Position numbers and translations under genes: made by a program. A stretch of 64,000 nucleotides of DNA from Amorphophallus konjac (lineage: Eukaryota > Streptophyta > Magnoliopsida > Alismatales > Araceae). Under the pieces are notes generated by a model. It saw nothing but the letters and a program-made list of their open reading frames with translations, ran no database searches and was not told the DNA's origin. Location: assembly GCA_022559845.1 (NCBI GenBank), contig CM040120.1:305386740-305450739 (forward strand), in the 5' to 3' direction. This document shows positions 32,077 to 43,997 of this stretch, piece after piece (the first letter of the stretch is position 1; every line of letters starts with the position of its first letter).

Positions 32077-34026
32077 GGCAGCGGGATGAGGAAGAATGAA
32101 GCAGGAAAGGGTTTGGGAGAGCTCGGAAGATAGAACGACAAAGGCTTGCAAAGGAAATGAAGACAAACGGCGGTCACGTTCCGCTTTTAAAGGAGTTGCG
32201 AAACCCTTTTCAGTGAGCGGTTCACCCGGTTCAAGTCCGCGAACCGGAAAAAGTAAAAGAGGTTCTGGAAACGTTGCGTTGACGCCAAGGGATACAGCGT
32301 CGACGCAGTGAAGCAAAAACAAATGAATATATGCAAGAAGAATAGCAAGAAGGTCATCTGTACAAGGAATTTTCTTAAGATGCTGAGATATGGAGTAGAG
32401 ATGCTCATAGTCAAGGATTTTTAAGTATTGCAGATCAAGTTCCCATGAGAGAGATGTGTAAAAAGGCTCCAATTCAATTAATGATAAAGAGAAGAAATAA
32501 TCTTAAAGCATTGAATTAAGAAAAATATGAACCACCAAAGGCACCTGCCTGGAGAACAAGAGGAACTCTTTTCACACTAGAACCATTTTCATTTCTGTTC
32601 CTTATATTTGTCAATTTCAAGTTGCCTCTTGGAGAGAGAGAGAAATTTAACTGGCATTGATAACAGACCAAGTTGAATAACGAGCTTCAGATCAATCACA
32701 CTTACATGTTTTTATTATTTTTCACATTTGCAGCATTTTCAACTTATTTTACGTTTTCATTTGCAGTCAAGTATGGCTAGCCTTTTGACACGGGTACACA
32801 TGTTTATTAGACACCCGAGTCCCTGGTTACTCAGCATAGCAAACTATTCTGCATAGATGGATCAGAGTTGGCAACTTACGTCATGACATGCCTATCAGCA
32901 CTTCATAGGTGCTTGAAGGTAGTTTCTCAGTCAATAGTTACCATTGCTCTGAAATGGTTTATTTTTTCACTTGAAGACAGAGATAGTGGCGCACCTCATG
33001 ACTTGCTCTTTAGCACTTCTTTGGTGCATAGGGCTAGTTTCTCAGTGAATAGCCACCATTGCTCTGCATTTTATAACATGTGTAAGAGATTGTTTCTACA
33101 GCTTTTAGACTCAATATCTTGGTTTTATTACCAATACAAATATTAAATTCCTCTACACACAGTGGTTTCTTTGCTATTGAGCAATATAAGATTTGAGAGA
33201 TGACAAGGTCCTGGTTTTATTAAATTGTTCAGCTTTTATTCCATACATAGTGCATTATTGGGTTCAAACATTCTTGAATTCAAACACCATAAGAATTATG
33301 GATCTCCTATCATTAGCTTTTCATAGAGCTGTTCAGAACAAATCTCAGCTCAATAGGAATTTTCACTGTAACTCCCCCGGAATTTAAGACATCGTCTACA
33401 TGTCTCAGTTCTCTAGAGTTTTTCCCTCATACAAGAATGTCAAGGAAGCTTTATTGAGAGATAAGAACGGAAGGGACGAGATAAATGAACAGAGCAAGTT
33501 GATTTGAGATAGGGAAGTCTCCAAAAGAAGAGCATATAACACTGATGCGTTGACCTAGCCTTATAACTGCGTTAACTCATCCATCAAGGCCGATCATAGA
33601 TGGGTTCTGTTTTCGAAAATACTGAACACAGCGTCAACTCAGTCTCATTGATGCGCCAACTCATTCAACTAGCCGGAGACACTTCACACCAGATTCTCAA
33701 GGATCAAGCTGTCTGGTGCGTTAACCCTATATCCACATTGCGTTAACTCAACCAACCAACTAGCAATAACAACTCTGCGCTTTGTTCATCATTTTGACAC
33801 CAAGAAGGTGTCTGAAGCTAACTCCCCCTCAGACCATGCATGAATGAAATTGTAACAGCCAATAAATGAGTATCATGCTGAAACTATATTAATTATGAAT
33901 TTATTGATGGAAAGATAGACATACCAAGCACAGAAGAATAAGCTCCCCTTGAGTTTATGACATATACACTTCAAACCAAGACAAGTTTAATCATTCATAT
34001 TCTAGAAGATAAGTCAGGCACACAAA
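32077..34026. other. Non-coding spacer between RNase H and the envelope-like ORF, copy 1
   Basis: Contains two copies of the conserved Sirevirus motif (32921-32952 and 33036-33067) and several TGCGTTGACTCA-like motifs (33547-33752). It also has an isolated pair at 32277-32310 and polypurine-like CTCCCC sites. No ORF with a recognisable domain. Confidence 0.6.
32921..33067 (-). other. Conserved non-coding motif pair, copy 1
   Basis: On the minus strand CAGAGCAATGGT, then 8-10 bases, then ACTGAGAAACT, present twice 115 bases apart. The copy 3 equivalents are at 50994-51025 and 51109-51140. Copy 2 has lost this region. Confidence 0.7.
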
Positions 34027-34713
34027 TCAGGCATCCATATTATAATTGCACAGACCAAGCTCTCTTCTAAGATAAGAGAATCTATCATTATTCAGAGGCT
34101 TGGTAAAAATATCGGCCAATTGAGATTGTGATTCAACAAATATGAGTTTAAAATTTCCTTTTATCACTTCATCTCTTAAGAAATGGTGTCTAATTTCTAT
34201 GTGTTTGGTCCTAGAGTGCTGGATAGGATTTTTGGCCAGGTTTATGGCACTTGTGTTATCACACAATATGGGGACACACCCAAGATCAGTTTGATAATCT
34301 TGGAGTTGGTGTTTGATCCATAACACTTGAGTACCACAACTCCCTGCAGTGACATATTCTGCCTCTACAGTGGATAGTGCCACTGAGTGCTGTTTCTTGG
34401 AAGCCCAAGAAATCAAACATCCTCCCAAAAATTGGCAATAGCCACTCGTGCTTTTCCTGTCCAATTTGAATCCAACATAGTCTGCATCTGAATAGGATAC
34501 AAGATCAAAAGAACAAGACGCAGGGTACCAAATCCCTAAATCTCGAGTTCCAGCAAGGTATCGAAAGATACGCTTGACAGAACTTAAGTGGGATTCTCTA
34601 GGATCAGATTGAAAACGAGCACACATGCATACACAAAATTGAATATCTGGCCTAGATGCAGTAAGATAGAGGAGTGATCCAATCATACCTCGATATGTTA
34701 TTGCATCAACCTA
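34027..34713 (-). pseudogene. Copia RNase H domain, copy 1
   Basis: Begins just after an in-frame TAG (34711) that breaks the RT/RNase H linker. The ORF has MIGSLLYLTASRPDI, then the RNase H core YSDADYVGFKLDRKSTSGY, VEAEYV and ILCDNTSAINLAKNP, and the terminal ADIFTKPL. It degrades RNA in RNA:DNA hybrids during reverse transcription. The catalytic Asp, Glu and Asp positions are kept, so it became inactive only through the upstream stops. The motif VEAEYV is AEAEYV in copy 3. Confidence 0.85.
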
Positions 34714-35106
34714 TTTACCTATCAAATATGCATCCAAGTTTGTAGTGGTGCTCATAGATGTGTTGATTGCTTTCAGATTTTCCATTTTGTATTTCTTAAG
34801 CAACTCAGAGATGTACTTTGCCTGGTTGATGAAACATCCTTCCTTGCTCTGAGTGATTTGCAGACCTAGAAAGAATTTAAGCTCACCCATTAGACTCATT
34901 TCAAATTCAGTGGTCATTAAGCTGGCAAACTCCTCACACATGCTGATTTTAGTGGAACCAAAAACTATATCATCAACATAAATTTGAACCAGAATAATAT
35001 CTGAATTTCTTACCTTGGTGAACAGAGTTTGGTCCACTTTACCTCTAGAGTAGCCTTTCTCTGTGAGGTACGAGCTGAGTCTATCATACCACGCTCGAGG
35101 TGCCTA
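34711..35106 (-). pseudogene. Copia reverse transcriptase, C-terminal part, copy 1
   Basis: 108-codon open segment between TAG at 35104 (CAG in copy 3) and TAG at 34711. Contains the catalytic [12 protein letters not shown] (YVDD box) and FFLGLQITQ. Together with the upstream ORF it would form a full RT. Confidence 0.85.
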
Positions 35107-37146
35107 TTTGAGTCCATATAGAGCTTTGTCCAATCTGTACACATGGTTAAGATTTTCTGTGCATTCAAAACCAGGGGGTTGTTCAACATAAACTTCTTCC
35201 TTTATTGACCCATTTAGAAAAGCACTCTTCACATCCATTTGATGTAACATTATTCCATGACAGCAAGCATAAGCAAGTAATAATCTAATGGCTTCTAATC
35301 TAGCTACTGGAGCAAAGGATTCCTCAAAGTCAATGCCAAATTCTTGATTATAACCCTGTGCTACCAGCCTAGCTTTATTCCTAACTACCATTCCATTTTC
35401 ATTTTGTTTATTTCTGAAGACCCATTTAGTTCCAATTACAGCAAGCTCTTTGGGTCTTGGCACAAGATACCACACCTTTTTTCTTTTGAATTGATGTAAT
35501 TCTTCATGCATTGCGTTTATCCAATTACTATCTTTCAATGCTTCAGCAACATTTTTTGGTTCAATTTGAGAGACAAGGGCTAGATTATCCATTTCTTCAA
35601 CACCTCTAAAATGAAATCTAGTTCTAACAGGTTCATGCAAGTTACCAATGACATTGGATAAAGGATGATCCCTTAGCATCCTGACATCGGTTAGAGAGTT
35701 ACCTTCATTTATACCTGAATCACCATGGTGGGTTGATTCTGCATGATCATCATTTGGCCTTGTCTCTTCATCTTGGAGATTCTGTTCTTCCTTTTCTTTA
35801 AGGAAATTCCCTTCATCTTCATCCCTACATGATTCCTCAATCTTAGAGTTTTCATTCATTTCATCAAACACAATATGAGGTGATTCTTCAACAGCATGTG
35901 TTTTTAGATTTAGGACTCTGTAGGCCCTAGAGTGACTAGAGTATCCTAGAAGGATGGCAGGTTCACTTTTAGGTTCAAATTTGTCCAACATCCGTTTGTC
36001 ATTATTTTGAACAAAGCATTTTGATCCAAAGGCTCTAAAATAAGCAACAGAAGGTTTCTTACCCTTCAGTAATTCATATGGAGTCTTTTTGGACTGAGGT
36101 CTTACCATTGCCCTGTTCACAATATAACAAGCTGTATTTACCGCCTCTGCCCAGAACTTCCTTGGGAGTTGCCCTTCAATCAGCATAGTTCTTGCCATCT
36201 CCACAAGGGTTCTATTTCTTCTTTCTACAATCCCATTTTGTTCAGGGGTTCTTGGAGATGAGAACTTGTATGAAATTCCTGTGACTCTGCAAAAATCATC
36301 AAATTCAGAATTGTCAAATTCTCCTCCATGATCTGACAAGATAGATGAAATGGCAAACTTACCATCATGTTGCACATTCTTCAAGAATACTTGAAATTCT
36401 TCAAATGCATCATTCTTGTGAGTTAGAAAAAACACCCAAGTAAACCTAGAGAAATCATCCACTAGAACAAATCCATATTTATTTCCACTCACACTAGCTG
36501 TTCTAGTTGGTCCAAATAAATCCATATGAATGAGTTCAAACGGTTTAGTTGATTGAGTTTCAAGTCTGGACTTAAATGATTTTCTGGTGTGTTTACCTTG
36601 AGTGCATGCGCTACAAACTTTGTCATTTCGTTTAAATGATACATCTGGCAGACCTTTCACCATGTTAAACTTTGCTAACTTATGCAAGACACTATAGCTA
36701 GCATGCCCTAGTCTGCGGTGCCACAGCCAAGCAAGTTCACTTTTATTCACAGCAAGACACAGATTGTTGTGAGCAGGGTCATCTAAATCTACCACATACA
36801 TGTTGTTTATTCTTTTTCCAATGAATTTAACTTTTTCAGAACTTGTCTCTAAAATGGTGCAAGTGTGATCATCAAACACAACTTTATTTCCTTTATCGCA
36901 CAACTGGCTGATGCTAAGTAGATTATATTCTAAGCCATCAACAAGTAACACATCATCAATGAAATTCGAAGGATTTTTACCTACCTTACCTTTTCCAATA
37001 ATTTTCCCTTTATTGTTTCCACAAAATGTAACATGACCCCCGTCTTTCTCTATCAAGACACAAAATTTTGCTTTATCCCCCGTCATGTGCCTTGAGCAGC
37101 CGCTGTCGAGATACCACCTATTATGTACAGCTGCAAGACACTCCTA
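35104..37146 (-). pseudogene. Copia protease-integrase-RT segment, copy 1
   Basis: Open from just after TAG 37144 to TAG 35104. Domains in order: protease active site [16 protein letters not shown]-pre-integrase ([11 protein letters not shown] with CSACTQGK, the HHCC zinc site), integrase core ([15 protein letters not shown] and [14 protein letters not shown], giving D, D and E), a variable acidic linker, and the N-terminal RT palm ([30 protein letters not shown]). The product would mature Gag-Pol, integrate cDNA and start reverse transcription. It is cut off from the YVDD segment by the TAG at 35104, which is also in copy 2. Confidence 0.88.
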
Positions 37147-38109
37147 CAAAACACATTACACAAGAGATTTTGGAACCCAGATATACTTGGGTCCCTTCAA
37201 ACCATAGGACGTGTTCAGGTAGGATATCAAGCTCTTTAGGATCCATAGTTGCTGTTGAGAAGGTCTTTGATATGGTGAGTTCAATGATTTGACAAACTTG
37301 TGATTATTCATGTGCCATTGATAGTGATGACTCCATGAAGTATTAGGGAAATTTGACTTAAAGACTCTAGATAAATGCATGCTTCTTGGTTGATTGAGAG
37401 TTGAGTGCGTAGACCCTTTAGTGTTGCTGCGTTGACTCATCCACCTGCCATAACTATCATGAGGGTTCTGGTACATGTCCTGCGTTGACTCATGGTAGTG
37501 ACTGCGTCGACGCATCTGAGTATTTCTAACCGAATGCCCTTTCTGGAAGGCTAGGTGCGTTGACGCCATGTGGGCAGTGCGTTGACGCGGTTGACTTCTA
37601 CCACGCCTTAATCCTTCTGATCTTCTATAGGATTGCTGTTGGGTTGATGAATCAAATCTAGGATTCCTATATTGACCTGAAGAGGCATATTTGAACATAA
37701 ATGTGCTTTTCTGTTTGTTAACATTCAATGTTGCCTTCCCTTTCTCATTTCCTTTTTCTTTTCTTATTTCATTAGATTGTTTTGATCCTTTCTCATTCTT
37801 CTCATCCTTTTTGTTTTCATCAATTTGCCTCTCTTCAGATGTGTCCTTCCCAGAGACAAATGTCACCAATCTAGCTCCCAATTCTTTCTTTTTAGTAGGA
37901 TTGAATCCAAGCCCTTCTTTTCCAAAGTTGCACTTAATTCCCATAACAGCATCAAGGTTGTCTTTACCCTGTGTCATTTTTTCGAGGGATGCTTGTTTGC
38001 TTAGGTTCTCTTCCTCCAATTTCTTCAGATTTTCTTGAAGTTTTGCATTGACTCCACAAATGGCCTCATATTTCTCTTCAGCAATTTTTACTTCTTTTTC
38101 CAATTTCTA
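37147..38109 (-). pseudogene. Gag C-terminal region, copy 1
   Basis: Lies between TAG 38107 and TAA 37156. Coiled-coil start (KIAEEKYEAICG, KLEEENLSK), then the Sirevirus-like QGKDNLDAVMG and KEGLGFNPTKKK block, a basic Lys/Arg/Ser-rich stretch, and the closing GPKYIWVPKSLV. The stretch 37400-37590 also contains DNA motifs TGCGTTGACTCA, TGCGTCGACGCA and GCGTTGACGC identical to the LTR palindromes. The stops on both sides are shared with copies 2 and 3. Confidence 0.7.
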
Positions 38110-38580
38110 TATTCTTAATTTCAATTCATCATGCATTTTCAATAGAAAATCATTTTCTCTCTTTATTTCGATTAGCTGTCTCTTATACTCATCTTTTTCT
38201 TCCAAGTCCCTTTTTAGACACACGATTTCAGCATCTAGTGTTTTGACTCTTTCATTCAAATCATCTTCTGGACTGGTTTGAGTTTTCTTTTTCTTTAGAT
38301 ATTTATTTTCCTTTTTAACATCTTCATACTTATCCAGCAATTCGTTAAAAGCTTCTTCCCAATCATCACAGGAGAAGTCTGCAAAGGGAGAGGTTACCTC
38401 GACTTGATCATCACCATTTGCCATGAAGCACATTTTCACCTCGCTTTCTTCTTCAGAGGTGCTTTCTTCATCTTCATCTTTTTCTTCATCACTCCAAGTG
38501 CTTACCATGGCCTTGGGCTTTTTATTTCTCCACTTTGACTTTGTCTTTTTCACATTCTCAGGACACTCTGACTTGATGTG
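38107..38580 (-). pseudogene. Gag middle region (acidic, coiled coil), copy 1
   Basis: The first part follows the zinc-knuckle remainder (HIKSECP in frame after the TGA at 38581). Then an acidic stretch (DEEKDEDEESTSEEESE) and a long Lys/Glu coiled coil (YEDVKKENKYLKKKK to NDFLLKMHDEL). Ends at TAG 38107. Probably part of one large Gag before decay. Confidence 0.65.
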
Positions 38581-39471
38581 TCATTGTTTCCTGCATTTGT
38601 AGCAAACAACTTTATCAGATTTCTTAGGATTATCTGGCTTGAGTTTTGAGCTATGTCTTACCTGATATCCTTTATATCTATCAGTCTTACCTCCCTTTCT
38701 TAAGAATTTTCTGAATTTTCTAGTAAGCATGGCTATTTCACTTGAGTCATCATCAGATGAAGGTGACTGACTATCATCTGAGCTTTCCTTGCTGCTGGAA
38801 CCAGCCTTCAATGCAAGGGGTTTTTTCTTCTCCATGTCCTCATCTGCTCTTTTTAAGTTCAGTTCATAAACCATAAGAGAACCTATTAGCTCGTCTGGTT
38901 TGGTGGTGGGAAGGTTCCTTGATTCCTCAACGACCATGGCTTTGGTATGCCAGATTGGAGTTAGGGATCTAAGAATCTTCCTAACTACCTCATAGTCACT
39001 ATAGATCTTTCCCAAACCTTTAAGACCATTTACAAGAAGAGTTAGTCTGGCATACATTTCAGATACACTTTCCTCAGGTTTCATCCGAAAATATTCATAT
39101 TCCGAAATTAACATGTTAGCTTTTGTCTCTCTTACCTCTGAGGTACCTTCGTAGATTACCTCGAGTCTATCCCACATTTCTTTTGCGCTGGAGCATGAGG
39201 ATACACGCGAGAATTCCTTGGGATGGAGTGAGCACTGCATAATGTTCATGGTTTGCCAATTTACGTTTGACTTTCGAATTTGCTCCTTCACCCAGAGTTC
39301 TTCATCGCCTTCAATTTGGTATGGCCCTTTGCTCACTACTCTCCAGATTTCATGATCCTGCGCTCTTAAGAATACTTGCATGCGATTTTTCCAGTACGAA
39401 TAATTAGTCCCATCAAAAAATGGTGGCCTATTCACTGCGTACCCCTCAGGCATGAGTCCTCTGTTCTCCAT
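38581..39471 (-). pseudogene. Copia Gag N-terminal and core, copy 1
   Basis: 296 codons from ATG 39471 near the primer site. The core resembles the copia Gag polypeptide (UBN2-like) family: PFFDGTNYSYWKNRMQVFLR, AKEMWDRLEVIYEGTSEV, MKPEESVSEMYARL and LIGSLMVYEL. It ends inside the zinc knuckle: CYKCRKQ, then TGA, then HIKSEC, so a stop occupies the usual Gly position of CX2CX4HX4C. Copy 2 has the identical stop. Gag forms the virus-like particle and binds RNA. Confidence 0.85.
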
Positions 39472-39513
39472 TAGTTCTCTCTAGGCTGTGAAACCTTTGC
39501 AAGAGAGCCTGGC

Positions 39514-39525
39514 GCTCTGATACCA
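39514..39525 (-). promoter_or_regulatory. Primer-binding site, copy 1
   Basis: Minus-strand TGGTATCAGAGC, 2 bases from LTR2. The same site for copy 2 is at 46365-46376. Copy 3's was deleted. Confidence 0.9.
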
Positions 39526-39527
39526 CG

Positions 39528-40901
39528 TGTTGGATCGAGAGGACTGTCAAGCTAGAGGGGGAGGGGGTGAATAGGTTGACCTTATAAAAATTATAATAAA
39601 GCAATTTGAATCAGAAGCACCACACCTAGATGATTAATTGAATTACTGAGTCAAGCCAATCAGAGGGCGTTCCTATCATGCATCTAGCGAGGAACAGATT
39701 GCGAAGATAAAACCAAACCATACAAGAGACCGCAATTTTAAGGTGGTTCGGTCACCCAATGGAGACCTACGTCCACCTCCCCACTCAACTAGTGAGGAAC
39801 CCTGCTGAGCTTCACAGCTTTGCTAAACCGAGGAAGTAATTCCTCTACACTGTTGAATACCCCAATAGAAAACAACGAGGAACAAATCCTCAGATCCGCT
39901 GTCAAACAGCTTGAAGGCACACAGCCTTAACACCCCTGATCTCAGCACAGCCCGCTGAATCAAAATCACCCTCTCTTCACTAAATCCAGTGAAGGAGAGG
40001 AATACAATGTTCAAAAATAATAGGAAAACTAAAAGATAAGAAATCAAACTTCAGCACTTGGACGCAGCGGAATTTAGATCATCAACAGAGAGATCCATGT
40101 CCATACGCATGAGCTTCGATCCTTGAACCTCCTCCGTCTGGAATGTAGAAGTCTTGGTGGCGCGATGATCTTCTGATCTGGTTCTTCAGCAGCCTTCGTC
40201 CAGTTCTTCTCTGAGCCTCTCTCGTTCTGCGATACACCTCTTTTGTTCTGCTCTTCGCCTATATTATACTCCTACACTTTTTCCTCTCACGTATATTTTC
40301 TTTTCTTCTCGGGTGATCCTATTTTCTGGTCTTCCCGCGCACAACTTAGTTCACGTGAGGCAGGTTGGCCACCACCCTGATTTTCAGGTTATCCTTATGA
40401 TTGCTCACGTGGGGAACCTTCTGGAGTGGTAGAAGCTACGAGACCTTATCCGCTGTTGGCTGATGTGGCAGATAGTGACTGAAGGTGGGATCCACTTATC
40501 GTGCTCTGCAACTTGGATTAGATGGCGTCGACCCTCTTGCCCCAAGGAGTTAACGCACCCTTCTTTAAGCTTCAGGTTTCATGCTGAGTGCGTTGACGCA
40601 AGAAGCAGCTGCGTCCACTCATTAGTTGTCTTCATACAGTTGTGGCAATCCATCGTACTGCAGCGTCGACTCATCGAACTGCAGCGTCGACGCTGCCAAG
40701 GTCCTCCAGAGGCTACGACAAGGAATGCTTGAACTGCTGCGTTCACGCTGCTTGATCAAGGCGTTGACGCATCAGAATATACCAGTAAGCCATTGCTTTT
40801 CCCTTTGAAACTGCTACATCGACGCAGCTCTATCTTGGCGTTGATGCAGTGGAGCAACTTGTGAAGATATTGGTGAAGGCTTCTTCGACTACTGCGTGGA
40901 C
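39528..40901 (-). repeat. Family A LTR2, truncated
   Basis: Matches LTR1 from its start up to ACTGCGTGGAC, then breaks. The last 151 bases of the LTR are missing, and copy 2's RNase H region starts within 7 bases. The break also removed the tract, the envelope-like ORF and the spacer of copy 2. Confidence 0.92.
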
Positions 40902-41566
40902 ATCAGCCCAAGCTCTCTTCTAAGATAAGAGAATCTATCATTATTCAGAGGCTTGGTAAAAATATCGGCCAATTGAGATTGTGATTCAACAAATATGAGT
41001 TTAAAATTTCCTTTAATCACTTCATCTCTTAAGAAATGGTGTCTAATTTCTATGTGTTTGGTCCTAGAGTGCTGGATAGGATTTTTGGCCAGGTTTATGG
41101 CACTTGTGTTATCACACAATATGGGGACACACCCAAGATCAGTTTGATAATCTTGGAGTTGGTGTTTGATCCATAACACTTGAGTACCACAACTCCCTGC
41201 AGTGACATATTCTGCCTCTACAGTGGATAGTGCCACTGAGTGCTGTTTCTTGGAAGCCCAAGAAATCAAACATCCTCCCAAAAATTGGCAATAGCCACTC
41301 GTGCTTTTCCTGTCCAATTTGAATCCAGCATAGTCTGCATCTGAATAGGATACAAGATCAAAAGAACAAGACGCAGGGTACCAAATCCCTAAATCTCGAG
41401 TTCCAGCAAGGTATCGAAAGATACGCTTGACAGAACTTAAGTGGGATTCTCTAGGATCAGATTGAAAACGAGCACACATGCATACACAAAATTGAATATC
41501 TGGCCTAGATGCAGTAAGATAGAGGTGTGATCCAATCATACCTCGATATGTTATTGCATCAACCTA
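40889..41566 (-). pseudogene. Copia RNase H domain, copy 2
   Basis: Same domain as copy 1 (SDADYAGFKLDRKSTSGY, CDNTSAINLAK, ADIFTKPL). Its C-terminus is replaced by four codons read from LTR2 after the deletion (RRELGLMSTQ). TAG at 41564 separates it from RT, as in the other copies. Confidence 0.85.
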
Positions 41567-41959
41567 TTTACCTGTCAAATATGCATCCAAGTTTGTAGTG
41601 GTGCTCATAGATGTGTTGATTGCTTTCAGATTTTCCATTTTGTATTTCTTAAGCAACTCAGAGATGTACTTTGCCTGGTTGATGAAACATCCTTCCTTGC
41701 TCTGAGTGATTTGCAGACCTAGAAAGAATTTAAGCTCACCCATTAGACTCATTTCAAATTCAGTGGTCATTAAGCTGGCAAACTCCTCACACATGCTGAT
41801 TTTAGTGGAACCAAAAACTATATCATCAACATAAATTTGAACCAGAATAATATCTGAATTTCTTACCTTGGTGAACAGAGTTTGGTCCACTTTACCTCTA
41901 GAGTAGCCTTTCTCTGTGAGGTACGAGCTGAGTCTATCATACCACGCTCGAGGTGCCTA
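41564..41959 (-). pseudogene. Copia reverse transcriptase, C-terminal part, copy 2
   Basis: YVDD-box segment, nearly identical to copy 1 and bounded by the same two TAG stops (41957 and 41564). Confidence 0.85.
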
Positions 41960-43633
41960 TTTGAGTCCATATAGAGCTTTGTCCAATCTGTACACATGGT
42001 TAAGATTTTCTGTGCATTCAAAACCAGGGGGTTGTTCAACATAAACTTCTTCCTTTATTGACCCATTTAGAAAAGCACTCTTCACATCCATTTGATGTAA
42101 CATTATTCCATGACAGCAAGCATAAGCAAGTAATAATCTAATGGCTTCTAATCTAGCTACTGGAGCAAAGGATTCCTCAAAGTCAATGCCAAATTCTTGA
42201 TTATAACCCTGTGCTACCAGCCTAGCTTTATTCCTAACTACCATTCCATTTTCATTTTGTTTATTTCTGAAGACCCATTTAGTTCCAATTACAGCAAGCT
42301 CTTTGGGTCTTGGCACAAGATACCACACCTTTTTTCTTTTGAATTGATGTAATTCTTCATGCATTGCGTTTATCCAATTACTATCTTTCAATGCTTCAGC
42401 AACATTTTTTGGTTCAATTTGAGAGACAAGGGCTAGATTATCCATTTCTTCAACACCTCTAAAATGAAATCTAGTTCTAACAGGTTCATGCAAGTTACCA
42501 ATGACATTGGATAAAGGATGATCCCTTAGCATCCTGACATCGGTTAGAGAGTTACCTTCATTTATACCTGAATCACCATGGTGGGTTGATTCTGCATGAT
42601 CATCATTTGGCCTTGTCTCTTCATCTTGGAGATTCTGTTCTTCCTTTTCTTTAAGGAAATTCCCTTCATCTTCATCCCTACATGATTCCTCAATCTTAGA
42701 GTTTTCATTCATTTCATCAAACACAATATGAGGTGATTCTTCAACAGCATGTGTTTTTAGATTTAGGACTCTGTAGGCCCTAGAGTGACTAGAGTATCCT
42801 AGAAGGATGGCAGGTTCACTTTTAGGTTCAAATTTGTCCAACATCCGTTTGTCATTATTTTGAACAAAGCATTTTGATCCAAAGGCTCTAAAATAAGCAA
42901 CAGAAGGTTTCTTACCCTTCAGTAATTCATATGGAGTCTTTTTGGACTGAGGTCTTACCATTGCCCTGTTCACAATATAACAAGCTGTATTTACCGCCTC
43001 TGCCCAGAACTTCCTTGGGAGTTGCCCTTCAATCAGCATAGTTCTTGCCATCTCCACAAGGGTTCTATTTCTTCTTTCTACAATCCCATTTTGTTCAGGG
43101 GTTCTTGGAGATGAGAACTTGTGTGAAATTCCTGTGACTCTGCAAAAATCATCAAATTCAGAATTGTCAAATTCTCCTCCATGATCTGACAAGATAGATG
43201 AAATGGCAAACTTACCATCATGTTGCACATTCTTCAAGAATACTTGAAATTCTTCAAATGCATCATTCTTGTGAGTTAGAAAAAACACCCAAGTAAACCT
43301 AGAGAAATCATCCACTAGAACAAATCCATATTTATTTCCACTCACACTAACTGTTCTAGTTGGTCCAAATAAATCCATATGAATGAGTTCAAACGGTTTA
43401 GTTGATTGAGTTTCAAGTCTGGACTTAAATGATTTTCTGGTGTGTTTACCTTGAGTGCATGCGCTACAAACTTTGTCATTTCGTTTAAATGATACATCTG
43501 GCAGACCTTTCACCATGTTAAACTTAGCTAACTTATGCAAGACACTATAGCTAGCATGCCCTAGTCTGCGGTGCCACAGCCAAGCAAGTTCACTTTTATT
43601 CACAGCAAGACAGATTGTTGTGAGCAGGGTCAT
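41957..43633 (-). pseudogene. Integrase and RT N-terminal segment, copy 2
   Basis: Continues the copy 1 pattern: GAG-pre-integrase zinc site, integrase D,D,E motifs, RT palm. It is separated from the protease part by a 2-base deletion near 43608 (GCAAGACAGATTG against GCAAGACACAGATTG), a private frameshift of this copy. Ends at the TAG shared with copy 1. Confidence 0.85.
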
Positions 43634-43997
43634 CTAAATCTACCACATACATGTTGTTTATTCTTTTTCCAATGAATTTAACTTTTTCAGAACTTGTCTC
43701 TAAAATGGTGCAAGTGTGATCATCAAACACAACTTTATTTCCTTTATCGCACAGCTGGCTGATGCTAAGTAGATTATATTCTAAGCCATCAACAAGTAAC
43801 ACATCATCAATGAAATTCGAAGGATTTTTACCTACCTTACCTTTTCCAATAATTTTCCCTTTATTGTTTCCACAAAATGTAACATGACCCCCGTCTTTCT
43901 CTATCAAGACACAAAATTTTGCTTTATCCCCCGTCATGTGCCTTGAGCAGCCGCTGTCGAGATACCACCTATTATGTACAGCTGCAAGACACTCCTA
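43596..43997 (-). pseudogene. Protease / GAG-pre-integrase start, copy 2
   Basis: Holds [11 protein letters not shown] and the following [11 protein letters not shown] block, then shifts frame near 43608. The same TAG/TAA pair as in copy 1 lies upstream. Confidence 0.75.

Noticed and set aside
37691..38281. Plus-strand ORFs opposite gag (115 and 77 codons, repeated in each copy)
   Set aside because: Hydrophobic shadows of the Lys/Glu-rich coiled coil on the minus strand.
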